Below, piece by piece: positions 29,072 through 38,065 of a stretch of DNA of 64,000 nucleotides. The first letter of the stretch is position 1; every line of letters starts with the position of its first letter. The notes below the pieces were generated by a model. It ran no database searches. It was not told the origin of the DNA and saw nothing but the letters and a program-made list of their open reading frames with translations. Position numbers and translations under genes: made by a program. The stretch is from Halosaccharopolyspora lacisalsi (GTDB taxonomy: Bacteria; Actinomycetota; Actinomycetes; Mycobacteriales; Pseudonocardiaceae), in NCBI RefSeq assembly GCF_014137975.1, contig NZ_JACGWZ010000006.1, forward strand, positions 124,001 through 188,000, in the 5' to 3' direction.

Positions 29072-29491
29072 ATGGACGCCGCCCAGATGCTGACCGCGAA
29101 GGAGATCGCTCGCCAGTGTGAGCAGCTGGCGCGTGGTGTCGAGCCGGACGAGGCACAGGGCCGACGCCTGCGCGCCGTGGACCCCGCGACGCAACCGATC
29201 GAGCGACCCGTCAAGCCGGAGGAGCACGGTTCGAGCGGTGATCTCACGGCCCGTGAACGGGGCGTCATGGCCTTCGAACGTCAGTGGTGGAAGGCTTCCG
29301 GGGAGAAGGAACGCGCCGTGCGAGAGCTGTTCGACATGTCGCTGACGCATTACGGACGGTTGCTCGACGCGCTGGTGGACAAACCGGCCGCGGTGCGGGC
29401 GGATCCGATGTTGATCAAGCGGCTGAGTAGGGTGCGGAAGAACCGGCAGCACGCGGGCTCCGCACGACAATGGGGAAGCGAGCACTCATGA
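29072..29491 (+). CDS. DUF3263-family protein
   Basis: Cytosolic protein of 139 residues. The C-terminal half, LTARERGVMAFERQWWKASGEKERAVRELFDMSLTHYGRLLDALVDKP...DPMLIKRLSRVRKNRQ, is the DUF3263 domain of actinobacteria, a helical region that may bind DNA. The N-terminal 60 residues are not recognised. ATG 29072 has GGAG six bases upstream. It is overlapped by the next gene (ATGA at 29488-29491) and therefore coupled to the LytR_C protein, an arrangement I recall as common in this group. Confidence 0.85.
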   Translation: MDAAQMLTAKEIARQCEQLARGVEPDEAQGRRLRAVDPATQPIERPVKPEEHGSSGDLTARERGVMAFERQWWKASGEKERAVRELFDMSLTHYGRLLDALVDKPAAVRADPMLIKRLSRVRKNRQHAGSARQWGSEHS

Positions 29492-30156
29492 CATCCGGGG
29501 AACCACCGGCCGGCCCGTCGGCGGCCAAGATCGGCGGATACGTACTTGTCGGCATCGGCGCGCTCGCGGCCGTGTTCGGCGTGGGGACGATGATGACGGG
29601 GGAGACGCACAACACCGCGCAGCCCACCGGTGTGACCACGAACCCGCCCGCGTCCTCTTCGACACCGCACCCCACGTCCGAGGCCGATTCCCCGAAGCCT
29701 CCGACTCCCTCCTCCGAGAAGAATCGTGCCCCGGCACCGGAGACGAGCGCCCCGCGGGAACCGTCCCGGTCGCAGTCCCGGTCGCAGGCGCCCCCGCGAC
29801 CACCGGCCGAGGGGACGCCCGAGCGGCCGCGCCCGCAGGAGCCCGAGCAGTCGTCCGATTCGCGGGTCGCCCTCCGGGTCTACAACAACAGCAAGATCCG
29901 CGATCTCGCGCACCGGGCCGCCGCCGACTTCCGCGCGGTCGGGTACAAGGTGACCGAGATCGACAACTACTCGGGCCTCATCCCCGAGACCACGGTCTAC
30001 TACCGGCCCGGGACCCCGGAGAAGGCTCGGGCCGAGGCGGTCGCCGAGCGTTTCGGAGCCAGCGCGAAGCCGCGCTTCGACGGCATCGAGCAGGCGAGCC
30101 CCGGGATCATCGTGATCGTGACCAAGGACTACGACGGCCCCGAACCCGGCAAGTGA
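29488..30156 (+). CDS. LytR C-terminal (LytR_C) domain membrane protein
   Basis: Envelope protein of 222 residues: one transmembrane helix near residues 17-38 (GGYVLVGIGALAAVFGVGTMM), a Pro/Ser-rich spacer to about 130, then a LytR_C domain starting RVALRVYNNSKIRDLAHRAAADFRAVGYKVTEIDNYSG and containing TTVYYRPGTPEKARAEAVAERFG. The catalytic LytR-CpsA-Psr domain is missing, so it is not a wall-polymer ligase itself. ATG 29488 overlaps the stop of the upstream DUF3263 gene, giving a two-gene operon. Confidence 0.88.
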   Translation: MTSGEPPAGPSAAKIGGYVLVGIGALAAVFGVGTMMTGETHNTAQPTGVTTNPPASSSTPHPTSEADSPKPPTPSSEKNRAPAPETSAPREPSRSQSRSQAPPRPPAEGTPERPRPQEPEQSSDSRVALRVYNNSKIRDLAHRAAADFRAVGYKVTEIDNYSGLIPETTVYYRPGTPEKARAEAVAERFGASAKPRFDGIEQASPGIIVIVTKDYDGPEPGK

Positions 30157-30196
30157 CTTCGGGATTCGCCCGTCCGTGTAGTCGGCACCCGGTGCC

Positions 30197-32419
30197 TCAG
30201 AAGTAGCCGTCGAAGGCGGTGAGCTGTTCCGCGTCCAGGGAGGGACGCACGGTGGCCCGTGCGGTCTCCAAGTGGTTCGCGCGGACCTCGGCGGCGGACA
30301 GCGACTCGCGCATCGCAGTCAGCGCTGCCTCGCGGATCAGCGCCGCGCAGTCGGCCGCCGAGTAGCCCTCCAGACGCGCGGCCAGCGCCGTGAGGTCCAC
30401 ATCGGGGGTCAGCGGGGTGTTCTTCGCCGCCGAACGCAGGATCTCCGCCCGCGCGGCGGAGTCCGGAGGGGGAACGGCCACCATCCGTTCCAGCCTTCCC
30501 GGCCTGGTCAGCGCCGGATCCACCAGTTCCGGCCGGTTCGTCGCGCCGACCACGACGACATCGCGCATCGGCTCCACCCCGTCGAGCTCCGTCAGCAGCG
30601 CGGCCACCACCCGGTCGCTCACCCCGGAGTCCGCCGACTGGCCGCGTCGGGGTGCGAGGGCGTCCACCTCGTCGAGGAACACCAGCGACGGAGCCGCGTT
30701 CGAGGCGCGCAGGAACAGCTCGCGTACCGCCCGCTCGGACTCTCCGACCCACTTGTCCAGGAGTTCGGCGCCCTTGACGGAGAGCACGTTGAGCTTGCCG
30801 CTGCCGGCGAGGGCACGGACGAGGAAGGTCTTGCCGCACCCCGGCGGGCCGTGCAGCAGCACCCCGCGCGGCGGATCGACCCCCAACCGGGTGAAGGAGT
30901 CCGGATACTGCAACGGCCACAGCACGGTCTCGGTGAGCGACTGCTTGACCTCGGTCATGTCGCCGACGTCGTCGAGGCCGATCCCGCCCGTGCTCAGGCT
31001 GTCCGAAGCCGACATCGACAGTGGCCGCACGGAACTCACGGCGTCGAGGAAGTCCTGCTGTCGCAACCGGGGCTGTTCGGCTTCGCTGCCGTGCTGGTGC
31101 CGCAGGGCGGCGCGGACCGCCGATTCGCGGCACAGCGCGGCGAGGTCGGCGGCGACGAACCCCGGTGTGTACTCGCCGAGCTCGCCCAGGTCGACGTCGG
31201 TGTCCAGCGGAGTCTCCCGAAGCAGCACCCGGAGCAGGTCGGCGCGGGTGCGTCCGTCCGGCTGGGTGATGGTGAGTTCGCGGTCGACGAGGTCGGGATC
31301 GCGCAACCGCGGGTCCACGGATTCCGGCCGCGCGCTGGTGGCCACGATCGCCAGCCGCGGACGGTCGATCACCGCCGCCAGCTCCTCGAGGACGACGGTG
31401 GCCAGCGGTGGCGGGTCGGTGGCGGGCAGCAGGCTGTCGACGTCGGTCACCAACAGCACGCACGGGGCGTCGCTCTCGACCGTGTCCGTGGCCCGCCCGA
31501 GCGCTTCCCGGAACCGACGGGCGGCCGTGGCGGCTTCGAGCGCGCCGATGCCGGGAGCGGCGACCTCCACGAGCTCGGCGCCGACCGCGGCCGTCACCGC
31601 CCGCACCAGCGTCGCCTTGCCCACGCCGGACGGGCCGCTCAGCAGCACGCCCAGCCGGGGAGCGGCACCGAGCCGTTCCAGCAGCTCGGGTTGCTCGAAG
31701 GACAGCCGCAACCATTCGGTGAGCCGGTCGGCCACCTGGCGGGAGCCGACGAGGTCGGAGACCCCCACGGACGGCGGGGCGGACTGCTCGACGGGAGCGG
31801 ACTGCTCGGCGCGCTCGGGGGCCGCGGCGGGGGAGGGCCGTGGTGCGCTCTCGGTGCCGTCACGCCAGCGCAGCACCGTGGAAGGCGCGACGGTGACGGC
31901 TCCCTCGGGATCACTGCCCGCGATGGTGATCAGTTCGTTGGTCCAGGTGCCCCCGATCGCGGCCGACAGACTCCTGCGGACCTGCCCGGCCCCGCTCGCG
32001 TTCCTCGGGGCGAGGTCCTGCGGCAGCAGCGAGACGGTGTCGCCGGTCGTGAAGACCTTGCCCGTCAGGGCGAGGCGCACGGTCTCGGGTGCGACCGAGG
32101 CGGCGGCCATCCGGGAGCCCGCGATGGTGACGCTGGTGGCGGTGCCGACCCGGGCGGGAGCGACGGCGATCTCGGTGCCCTCGGTCATGCCGAGGTTGAT
32201 CAGCGTGAGGTCGTCGACCAGCACGACCCCGGCCGGTGATCCGGGGGTCGTCGCCGCGGCGAGCGCGACCGTGGCCCTGGCTCCGGTCAGCCGCACGGCG
32301 TCCCAGGGCCGCAGTCCCAGCGCGTCCAGCACTTCGGGGTGCAGCCGTACGACACCTCGTCGGGTGTCCGAGGCGGAAGAGGACAGTCGAGTGGTCAGAG
32401 TGATCGACGGGTAGCCCAC
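30197..32419 (-). CDS. CDC48/p97-like double AAA+ ATPase
   Basis: Hexameric unfoldase-type ATPase of 740 residues, related to actinobacterial Cdc48 homologues such as Msm0858 of Mycobacterium smegmatis. An N-terminal double-psi-barrel-like domain covers residues 1-190. D1 has Walker A GPSGVGKAT (262-270) but its Walker B ends in DVD (326-328) instead of DE, so its hydrolysis is doubtful. D2 has intact GPPGCGKT (524-531) and LVFLDEVD, plus GATNRPELVDPALTRPGRLE with Arg fingers. The C-terminus ends in an aromatic Tyr-Phe. It lies 33 bases downstream of pssA on the same strand. The substrate adaptor is unknown. Confidence 0.93.
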   Translation of the reverse strand: MGYPSITLTTRLSSSASDTRRGVVRLHPEVLDALGLRPWDAVRLTGARATVALAAATTPGSPAGVVLVDDLTLINLGMTEGTEIAVAPARVGTATSVTIAGSRMAAASVAPETVRLALTGKVFTTGDTVSLLPQDLAPRNASGAGQVRRSLSAAIGGTWTNELITIAGSDPEGAVTVAPSTVLRWRDGTESAPRPSPAAAPERAEQSAPVEQSAPPSVGVSDLVGSRQVADRLTEWLRLSFEQPELLERLGAAPRLGVLLSGPSGVGKATLVRAVTAAVGAELVEVAAPGIGALEAATAARRFREALGRATDTVESDAPCVLLVTDVDSLLPATDPPPLATVVLEELAAVIDRPRLAIVATSARPESVDPRLRDPDLVDRELTITQPDGRTRADLLRVLLRETPLDTDVDLGELGEYTPGFVAADLAALCRESAVRAALRHQHGSEAEQPRLRQQDFLDAVSSVRPLSMSASDSLSTGGIGLDDVGDMTEVKQSLTETVLWPLQYPDSFTRLGVDPPRGVLLHGPPGCGKTFLVRALAGSGKLNVLSVKGAELLDKWVGESERAVRELFLRASNAAPSLVFLDEVDALAPRRGQSADSGVSDRVVAALLTELDGVEPMRDVVVVGATNRPELVDPALTRPGRLERMVAVPPPDSAARAEILRSAAKNTPLTPDVDLTALAARLEGYSAADCAALIREAALTAMRESLSAAEVRANHLETARATVRPSLDAEQLTAFDGYF

Positions 32420-32452
32420 GCCCCGAGCGTAGGCGGCACTCGCGGAACGCGG

Positions 32453-33391
32453 TTACCGGGAGCCGGGGCGGTTGCCGCGCAGACCCAGCCTGCGGGAGCT
32501 GCGTCGGTCCGCGCCGGAGTGGCCGTTGCGGCGTGGCAGCCGTCGCACGCGCCGCGCCGCTCCCGCCACGCTGCGCCGCAGCGGCGGTCGCAGCCCGAGG
32601 CGCTGGTTGCGTCGGCGGATCGCGCGCCGCTCACGCGGTGGCGCCTCCCATGCCTCCGGGTGCTTGGACAGCCACGCGTGGCGGTAAGCGGCGTAAGGCA
32701 CGTGCACCAGGTAGAGCACCAGCGCCAGCGCCAGCGAGACGCGCGGGAAGGTGACGATCCCGGCGGCGAGCACGGCCACGAGCACGAGCAGCGGCGCCAC
32801 CATCTTCGGCGGCACCTTGACCGTCTTCAGCGACAGCGTGGGGATTCGGCTGACCGCCAGCACGGCGATCGCCACGATCCACACCATCACCACCGGTTGG
32901 GACGCCCACCAGCCGCTCGAACCGAAACGGGCGGTCAGCACCAGCGGCAACAACGCGAGCAGCCCCGCGGCCGGTGCGGGCACGCCGACGAAGAACTCCT
33001 TGCTGAAAGGAGGGCTCTCGGTGTCGTCGAGCAGCGTGTTGAACCGGGCCAGCCGCAGGATCATGCACACCGCGAAGATCAGCGAGACCACCCAGCCGAC
33101 CTTGTTGCCCTGCAACTGCCACACGTACAGGGTCAGCGCCGGTGCCACCCCGAACGACATCGCGTCCGACAGCGAGTCCAGTTCGGCACCCATGCGCGTG
33201 GTCGCGTCGAGTAGCCGGGCGATGCGCCCGTCCAACCCGTCGAGGACGGCGGCCACCGCGACCGCGGCGATCGCGCCGTCGAGCTGGCGGTTCAGGGCGA
33301 ACTGCACGGCCGACAGTCCCGCGCACATCGCCAGCACGGTGATGGCGTTGGGCAGGAACCGCACTCCCGGATTGCTGCGGACGGTGATCAT
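32453..33391 (-). CDS. pssA: CDP-diacylglycerol-serine O-phosphatidyltransferase
   Basis: Integral membrane enzyme of 312 residues making phosphatidylserine from CDP-diacylglycerol and serine. The CDP-alcohol phosphotransferase motif is complete as DGLDGRIARLLDATTRMGAELDSLSD (D-G-x2-A/G-R-x8-G-x3-D-x3-D, near residues 53-78). Six to eight hydrophobic segments follow, then a very basic tail. The start is ATG 33391, which overlaps the psd stop (ATGA). The gene pair psd-pssA with the CDC48-like gene behind it forms one operon. Confidence 0.93.
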   Translation of the reverse strand: MITVRSNPGVRFLPNAITVLAMCAGLSAVQFALNRQLDGAIAAVAVAAVLDGLDGRIARLLDATTRMGAELDSLSDAMSFGVAPALTLYVWQLQGNKVGWVVSLIFAVCMILRLARFNTLLDDTESPPFSKEFFVGVPAPAAGLLALLPLVLTARFGSSGWWASQPVVMVWIVAIAVLAVSRIPTLSLKTVKVPPKMVAPLLVLVAVLAAGIVTFPRVSLALALVLYLVHVPYAAYRHAWLSKHPEAWEAPPRERRAIRRRNQRLGLRPPLRRSVAGAARRVRRLPRRNGHSGADRRSSRRLGLRGNRPGSR

Positions 33392-34104
33392 GCTTGTTCC
33401 GCCGACGGCAGCTCGGCCAGTGTCGTCTCGCCCCCGACGGTACGTTGACCCGGTTCGACGAGGACCCGTCCGGAGTTCGGGACGTAGAGGTCGACGCGAG
33501 AACCGAACCGGATCAACCCGTAGGTGTGCCCGGCCAGCACCCGATCGCCCTCGCGCGCCGAGCACACGATGCGGCGGGCGACGAGTCCGGCGATCTGGAC
33601 GACGGCGACGTCGTGGCCGTCGTCGGAGCGCACCAGCATCGAGTTGCGCTCGTTGTGCTCGCTGGCCTTGTCCAGGTCGGCGGAGACGAAGGTGCCGGGC
33701 CGGTAGACGCGGCCGGTGACCTCCCCGGTGACCGGGACGCGCTGCACGTGCACGTCGAAGACGGTCAGGAACACGCTGACCCGGGTCATGGGCGCCTCGC
33801 CCATGCCGAGCTCCGGTGGCGGGCTCGCCTGCTCGACGTGCGAGACCGTGCCGTCGGCCGGGGCGACGGCCACGCCCGATCTGGTCGGTGGTGTGCGCCG
33901 CGGTTCACGGAAGAACCAGGCGCACCACGCGGTGGCGATACCTCCGAGAACTCCTGCCGCCCGCCAGCGCCGCCGTAGCAGCAGGGTCGCGGCGGCGGCG
34001 CCGAGCACGAACGGACGCCCGGCCGGGTGCATCGGCGGGATCGTCCCGCGCACGAGTGTCACCAGGTGCGTCAACGGACTGCTCTTGGGTGTGGTCTCGC
34101 TCAT
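33388..34104 (-). CDS. psd: phosphatidylserine decarboxylase, short (archaeal-type) form
   Basis: Pyruvoyl enzyme of 238 residues that turns phosphatidylserine into phosphatidylethanolamine at the membrane. Residues about 25-65 carry two hydrophobic helices. The catalytic region has VAPADGTVSHVE, FLTVFDVHVQRVPVTGEV and the self-cleavage site in YGLIRFGSRVDLYVP, where the Ser of GS becomes the pyruvoyl group. The start is ATG 34104. It is translationally coupled to pssA, giving the whole PS to PE pathway in one operon. Confidence 0.93.
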   Translation of the reverse strand: MSETTPKSSPLTHLVTLVRGTIPPMHPAGRPFVLGAAAATLLLRRRWRAAGVLGGIATAWCAWFFREPRRTPPTRSGVAVAPADGTVSHVEQASPPPELGMGEAPMTRVSVFLTVFDVHVQRVPVTGEVTGRVYRPGTFVSADLDKASEHNERNSMLVRSDDGHDVAVVQIAGLVARRIVCSAREGDRVLAGHTYGLIRFGSRVDLYVPNSGRVLVEPGQRTVGGETTLAELPSAEQA

Positions 34105-34270
34105 CGAGGTGATTCGCCCCTGTATCGGCGGTCGCGGCGCGGTGACCGAAGCACGGTCGTCGCCGTTACAGCATCGCTGACGCCTTCGCACCGATGTTTC
34201 AGGGGGCGGCCTCGATCCAGTTCCGGTACCGTCGAGGTCGACTTCACCTCGGCCTTGCTCCCATACAGGC

Positions 34271-34313
34271 CCGGGTCGGTACCGGCATCCCCGAAATGCC
34301 GGTACCGACCCGG
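34271..34313. terminator. perfect 18-bp hairpin upstream of psd
   Basis: Arms of 18 nt (starting CCGGGTCGGTACC) pair perfectly around the 7-nt loop CCCCGAA. It lies 167 bases upstream of the psd start and about 270 bases beyond the stop of the upstream minus-strand gene. GC-rich stems without a T-run can terminate in actinobacteria; a role in protecting the 5' leader of psd is also possible. Confidence 0.6.
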
Positions 34314-34503
34314 CACCACGGCCGTCGGCACCGCTCTCCGTCGGCGCCGTACGGCCTCCTCATCCGCGGGTTCGTGCACCCCCCGACGGCACACGTACCC
34401 GGTGTCCGCGGTCGTTCCCGGGCAAGCGGAACGGGAACGCCCGGACGTCTCGAAGGAGGTCAACGAGCGACGTGGTGTTACGCATCTTCCATTGTAGTTG
34501 AGC

Positions 34504-34555
34504 TCACAAAAAGTCCGTAGCCGCTAATGGAGGACATTAGATACGAATTTTGTGA
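34504..34555 (-). terminator. AT-rich nested inverted repeat after the M48-like gene
   Basis: An outer pair TCACAAAA / TTTTGTGA (34504, 34548) encloses an inner stem CTAATG-GAGGA-CATTAG (34524-34540). Read on the minus strand the inner stem is followed by a five-T run in GGACTTTTTGTG. It starts 30 bases beyond the stop of the minus-strand gene, so intrinsic termination is likely. Composition is strikingly AT-rich for this genome. Confidence 0.5.
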
Positions 34556-34584
34556 CCCGCAGTAGTTAGACGGCGAGGCGGCTC

Positions 34585-36549
34585 TCACTCGTTACGGTCC
34601 GATTGATCGTCCACGCTCATCCGGGCCCCCATCAGCTCGCCGATACCCTCGTACGGATCGTGGCGTTCCCCCGAGTCGGCGGTGCTGCCGAGCACCAGCA
34701 CGGCCAGCTCGTCCTCGCTCGTGCTCGTGTTCGCCGGGTCGACCGTGGAGATCGAGTAGTCGTCGAGGTAGAGCTCCAGGGACAGCTCCCACCCCGAGCG
34801 CCGTTGGGCCAGTCGGGCCGTGGCGACGTCGCGACTGTCCACCCACTCCACGTCCCTCCGCTCGCGAAGCTCGCCGACCGGTGTCCGTTCGAGCTCGTCG
34901 AGCTGTTCGTGCTCGCTGCGGCGCACGCGGGCGAGCACCCCGGCCAGCAGTCGTTGGGCGGTACCGGCGTGGCTGGGCACCAGCAGCAGGCCGCGATCGG
35001 TCACCAGCAACTCGTACAGGTTCGAGGCGTACTGCACCGGACTGACGATGCCCGCCAGCGTCGCTTCCGGCTCGTCGGCCGCGGGCTGGGAGTGATCCAG
35101 GGGTACGCCCAGCTGCAGCAGGGTGCGATGCAGCCCCGGGACCAGCCGGGGGTCGGCGACCGCGGGGCGGACCAACCGGTCCGGATCGAGCAGCTGCCCG
35201 TTGGTCAGGCGGACGTTCGGGGGGCCGTTCCAGTCGAGCTCGTGCTGGGCGTGCCCGGTGCGAACCAGCGCGTCGACGACGGCGGCACCCAGCAGTTCGG
35301 TGAGCGTGTCGACCACGGCCTGGTCGAGGTGTTCGGGGTCCATTCCCGGGTTCAGCACCGGGTTGACCAGTTCGCCGCCCTGCTCCCGATGGATCGTGGC
35401 CAGCACCCCGGCCAGCGTCGTGTCCTCCGAGACCCCGCTCTGCAGCACCGCCGAGGTCAGCCGCGCGGCCCGCCGCTCGACTGCCCGCGCACCGGCCAGC
35501 CGCGCCATCTCCGGCCACGGCACGCGAGGTCCCATCCCCTCGACCATGAGCCGGTCCTCCAGCTCGGGGACGGTCTGCCGGGGATTGCGCACCAGTGCCA
35601 TGCCGGGACGGTCGTCGGACTCGGCGGGAGCCGACGCGGACAGCCGTTTGATCGCCTCGATGCGCTCTCCGGTCGAGGGACTGTTGCGCTCGGCGACCTC
35701 TTCGAGGATCGACTCCTTGGCCCGTTCGGCGAGCTGCTTCTTGCGCTCGACGGTCTCCACGAACGAGCGGAACCCGAGCAGCAGGTCGGGCGTGCGCTCG
35801 GCGCTGAGCGCCATGCTCAGGTACTCCTCGGAGTAGTCGCTCCAGCCGAGTTCGATCGCCCTCGTCTTGCGCAGGGTGGTGGCCAGCACCCGTTTGCCCG
35901 CCACGCGGGCGGCGCGGGCATCGGCCCCGAAGCGGATGTCGCGTTCGACGGGGGCCGTCAGCTTCGCGTACAGGCCGGCGTAGCCGCTGAAAAGCCACTT
36001 GGTGGGGCCGCCGATGAGCTCGGAGGTGGTCGCGGCGACGCCGGCCGCCGTGCGGTGCACCAGCCGTTCGAGCCCGTTGCCCCCCGGGAGCGTCATCTGC
36101 TGGGCGATGGCGGTGCGCAGCTCGTCGACCGCGAGACCGGCGACGAAGGGAAGACCGAGCTCCAGCGAGCGGCTCCGCAGGTGCAGACCCAGCAGTGCGG
36201 TGTCCTCGCGGAGGACGATGCGGGGTTCGGAGGTGATCCGGAGCCGGTCGGGGGCGGGGGCACCCGTGGTATCGGCGATGTCGCTGATCGTCCGCCACAG
36301 TTGCGGCTGCGCCGACTTGTCGATCGCGACGCCGCGCGGCCGCGCTCGCGGGCGCAGCACCGCACGCAGCCCCAGGAAGACCATGGCGGTGACGACGGCG
36401 GCGGCGACTCCGGCTCGCAGGCCGTTGCCCGTGTCATAGCGGTAGGTGTATGCGGCGTTTCCGAGCAGTCCGACGACGAGGGCCACCGGCAGGGCGAAAA
36501 AGCCGATGTGCAACGCCAGCGCCAAGGCGGCGCGCCAGAGGCTACGCAC
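34585..36549 (-). CDS. M48-peptidase-like membrane protein lacking the HEXXH zinc site
   Basis: Protein of 654 residues with two N-terminal transmembrane helices (about residues 8-35 and 45-65). A region then lines up with M48 metallopeptidases: LELGLPFVAGLAVDELRTAIAQQMT corresponds to the segment that normally ends in AHELGH. Here residues 149-153 read AQQMT, so both zinc His and the catalytic Glu are gone. Long helical domains follow, with an acidic C-terminus. The start is GTG 36549. I infer an inactive membrane scaffold or regulator derived from a protease; the partner is unknown. It stands alone between two minus-strand units. Confidence 0.65.
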   Translation of the reverse strand: MRSLWRAALALALHIGFFALPVALVVGLLGNAAYTYRYDTGNGLRAGVAAAVVTAMVFLGLRAVLRPRARPRGVAIDKSAQPQLWRTISDIADTTGAPAPDRLRITSEPRIVLREDTALLGLHLRSRSLELGLPFVAGLAVDELRTAIAQQMTLPGGNGLERLVHRTAAGVAATTSELIGGPTKWLFSGYAGLYAKLTAPVERDIRFGADARAARVAGKRVLATTLRKTRAIELGWSDYSEEYLSMALSAERTPDLLLGFRSFVETVERKKQLAERAKESILEEVAERNSPSTGERIEAIKRLSASAPAESDDRPGMALVRNPRQTVPELEDRLMVEGMGPRVPWPEMARLAGARAVERRAARLTSAVLQSGVSEDTTLAGVLATIHREQGGELVNPVLNPGMDPEHLDQAVVDTLTELLGAAVVDALVRTGHAQHELDWNGPPNVRLTNGQLLDPDRLVRPAVADPRLVPGLHRTLLQLGVPLDHSQPAADEPEATLAGIVSPVQYASNLYELLVTDRGLLLVPSHAGTAQRLLAGVLARVRRSEHEQLDELERTPVGELRERRDVEWVDSRDVATARLAQRRSGWELSLELYLDDYSISTVDPANTSTSEDELAVLVLGSTADSGERHDPYEGIGELMGARMSVDDQSDRNE

Positions 36550-36606
36550 TGTCTGAAGAACTCCCGATTCCGGTACACGGTCGCGGTGTCAGGCTAGCCG
36601 TGCCCG

Positions 36607-37161
36607 TCAGCCGGGACGCACGGTGCCCACCTCCGGTGCCGGGTTCGTCCGGTTCGGTCCCTGGAGGGGGTTCTGCGGGTCTTCGGTGTGAGGTGCGGTT
36701 TCCGGTAGTGGCGGGAGCGGGCGAGGGCGGAGGATGTCGAGGGCGGCCGCCGCGAGGGTGAGGTATTCGGGCAGCGGGCCGGTGGCGGCGGTGAGCCAGT
36801 GCGACCGCCCTCCGGGCTGGTTCGTGGGCGGCAGCTCGACGGGACGTCCGGCGTGGAGGTACTCGACGCCGTGCTCGGTGAGGTCGGTCGCGATCTCGTC
36901 GGGATCGGAGCGCCGTGGCCGCACGAGGAAGGTCCACAGCGGACCGAATCGCCCCGGCGCGACGAACAGGGGGCCGTCCGCTCCGGAACGACGCAGCGCG
37001 TCACGGACGCAGACACCCGCCATGACGGGCATGCGCAGAGCTTCGACGGGCTCGCCCGCGCGAAGGTGGACGGCTTCGGCGGTGGCTTCGACGGACCAGC
37101 CGCAGGCCTGGCGGTAGTAGGTGGCGGCGGCGTGCGGTGTGGTGAAGGTGGTACGGGACAT
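36607..37161 (-). CDS. small protein of unknown function (primase/polymerase-accessory-like)
   Basis: Protein of 184 residues with no firm family. It begins HAAATYYRQACGWSVEATAEAVHLRAGEPVEALRMPVMAG and contains GPLFVAPGRFGPLWTFLVRP. I recall short actinobacterial proteins with the same CGW-x-V start that are labelled as primase/polymerase-like, but no catalytic acidic motif is visible, so this is a weak link. The ATG at 37161 has GAGGGAG just upstream, which decides against the longer in-frame start. It ends 57 bases from the start of the M48-like gene on the same strand. Confidence 0.5.
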   Translation of the reverse strand: MSRTTFTTPHAAATYYRQACGWSVEATAEAVHLRAGEPVEALRMPVMAGVCVRDALRRSGADGPLFVAPGRFGPLWTFLVRPRRSDPDEIATDLTEHGVEYLHAGRPVELPPTNQPGGRSHWLTAATGPLPEYLTLAAAALDILRPRPLPPLPETAPHTEDPQNPLQGPNRTNPAPEVGTVRPG

Positions 37162-37420
37162 GCGGCTCCCTCGGTCTCGCTGAGAGCACACAAAGTAGCA
37201 GATCGATGACGCTACGTGAGAACACCTTGCGGATCGGTGCGGGACGCGTTGCTCGAGGTCTCGTGAGTCGCCGCCGTGCTCGTCCGAGCGTCGCATGAGG
37301 TCGGCGGTGCCCCGTGGTGGACGCTGCGCGCGGCTCGGGCAGCTTGGGTCGACGTCACTGTCAAGGTCAGCTGCTTCGAGCGCTGATTCGTCCCCTGATC
37401 CCCGACACGCACTTCGAGAG
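37162..37420. other. intergenic stretch, nothing recognised
   Basis: I see no gene, hairpin or repeat of note in these 260 bases; the promoter of the small unknown gene at 37161 presumably lies here. Confidence 0.4.
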
Positions 37421-38058
37421 TCAGGGTCCGTCACGTCCTCGGGGCGGCTCTGGTCGGTGCCCGCCCGACCCGGTCGACCACCCCGTGCGGCCGCTCGGGA
37501 ATCCGGACGTCGGTCCGTTTGATGTCCTCGTGCGGATCGAGGGGGGAGCTCCGATCTGCATGACGTGCTGCCCGCAGCGCATCCGTACGATCCGTGTGTC
37601 GTGTTCTTCGCTGGTCAGGTGTGGTCGGCTGCAGCAGTGGTGAACCGCGTCGGCATTTCGGGGAATCCGCTTTGGCGTGAATCCTTTGGCTTTGCCGAAA
37701 TTGACGTCGTTTTCTGCTCGCTGCTTTGGGTTTGCGAGGTGGAACTGAGGCGTCGCTCGTGCCGGGGAGGAAAACCCGTGTGCGGTCTTCACGAGTTCTC
37801 CGCCCTTGGGGGGCGGTTGCTTCCGGTCCCACATCCAGCTTTCCTGCGGCGGGGGGTCGAATCCAATGGTATCCGGGGTCTTTGCCGCATGCTGCGTTCC
37901 AATTTTCGGGCAGGTTGGTGTTCGTCGGAACCGGGTTCTCGGCGGGGTGCTTGGCGCGCCATTTAGCCTGGTGGGGGGTGTTCGGGCTGCGACGGTGCCG
38001 CCGAGTGTCGATGCGACCACGCCGAGCGTGGCCACCCACCTTTCTTTGTGGTGGTCAT
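37421..38058 (-). pseudogene. decayed gene for a small secreted protein
   Basis: On the minus strand an ATG at 38058 starts MTTTKK and stops after 31 codons in that frame. The next frame continues with a typical signal peptide core, RWVATLGVVASTLGGTVAA, as if a base had been lost or gained near 38038. The open frame that follows runs to 37421 but looks random in parts, with better-looking residues (PENWNAACGKDPGYHW) in a third frame. The ATG lies seven bases after the stop of the neighbouring decayed gene, so both were probably one operon. Composition here is AT-richer than the neighbours. No family is recognised. Confidence 0.35.
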
Positions 38059-38065
38059 TGGTGGT

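Noticed and set aside
37850..37875. GGTCGAATCC, resembling a tRNA T-arm
   Set aside because: No acceptor, D or anticodon stem can be drawn around it.
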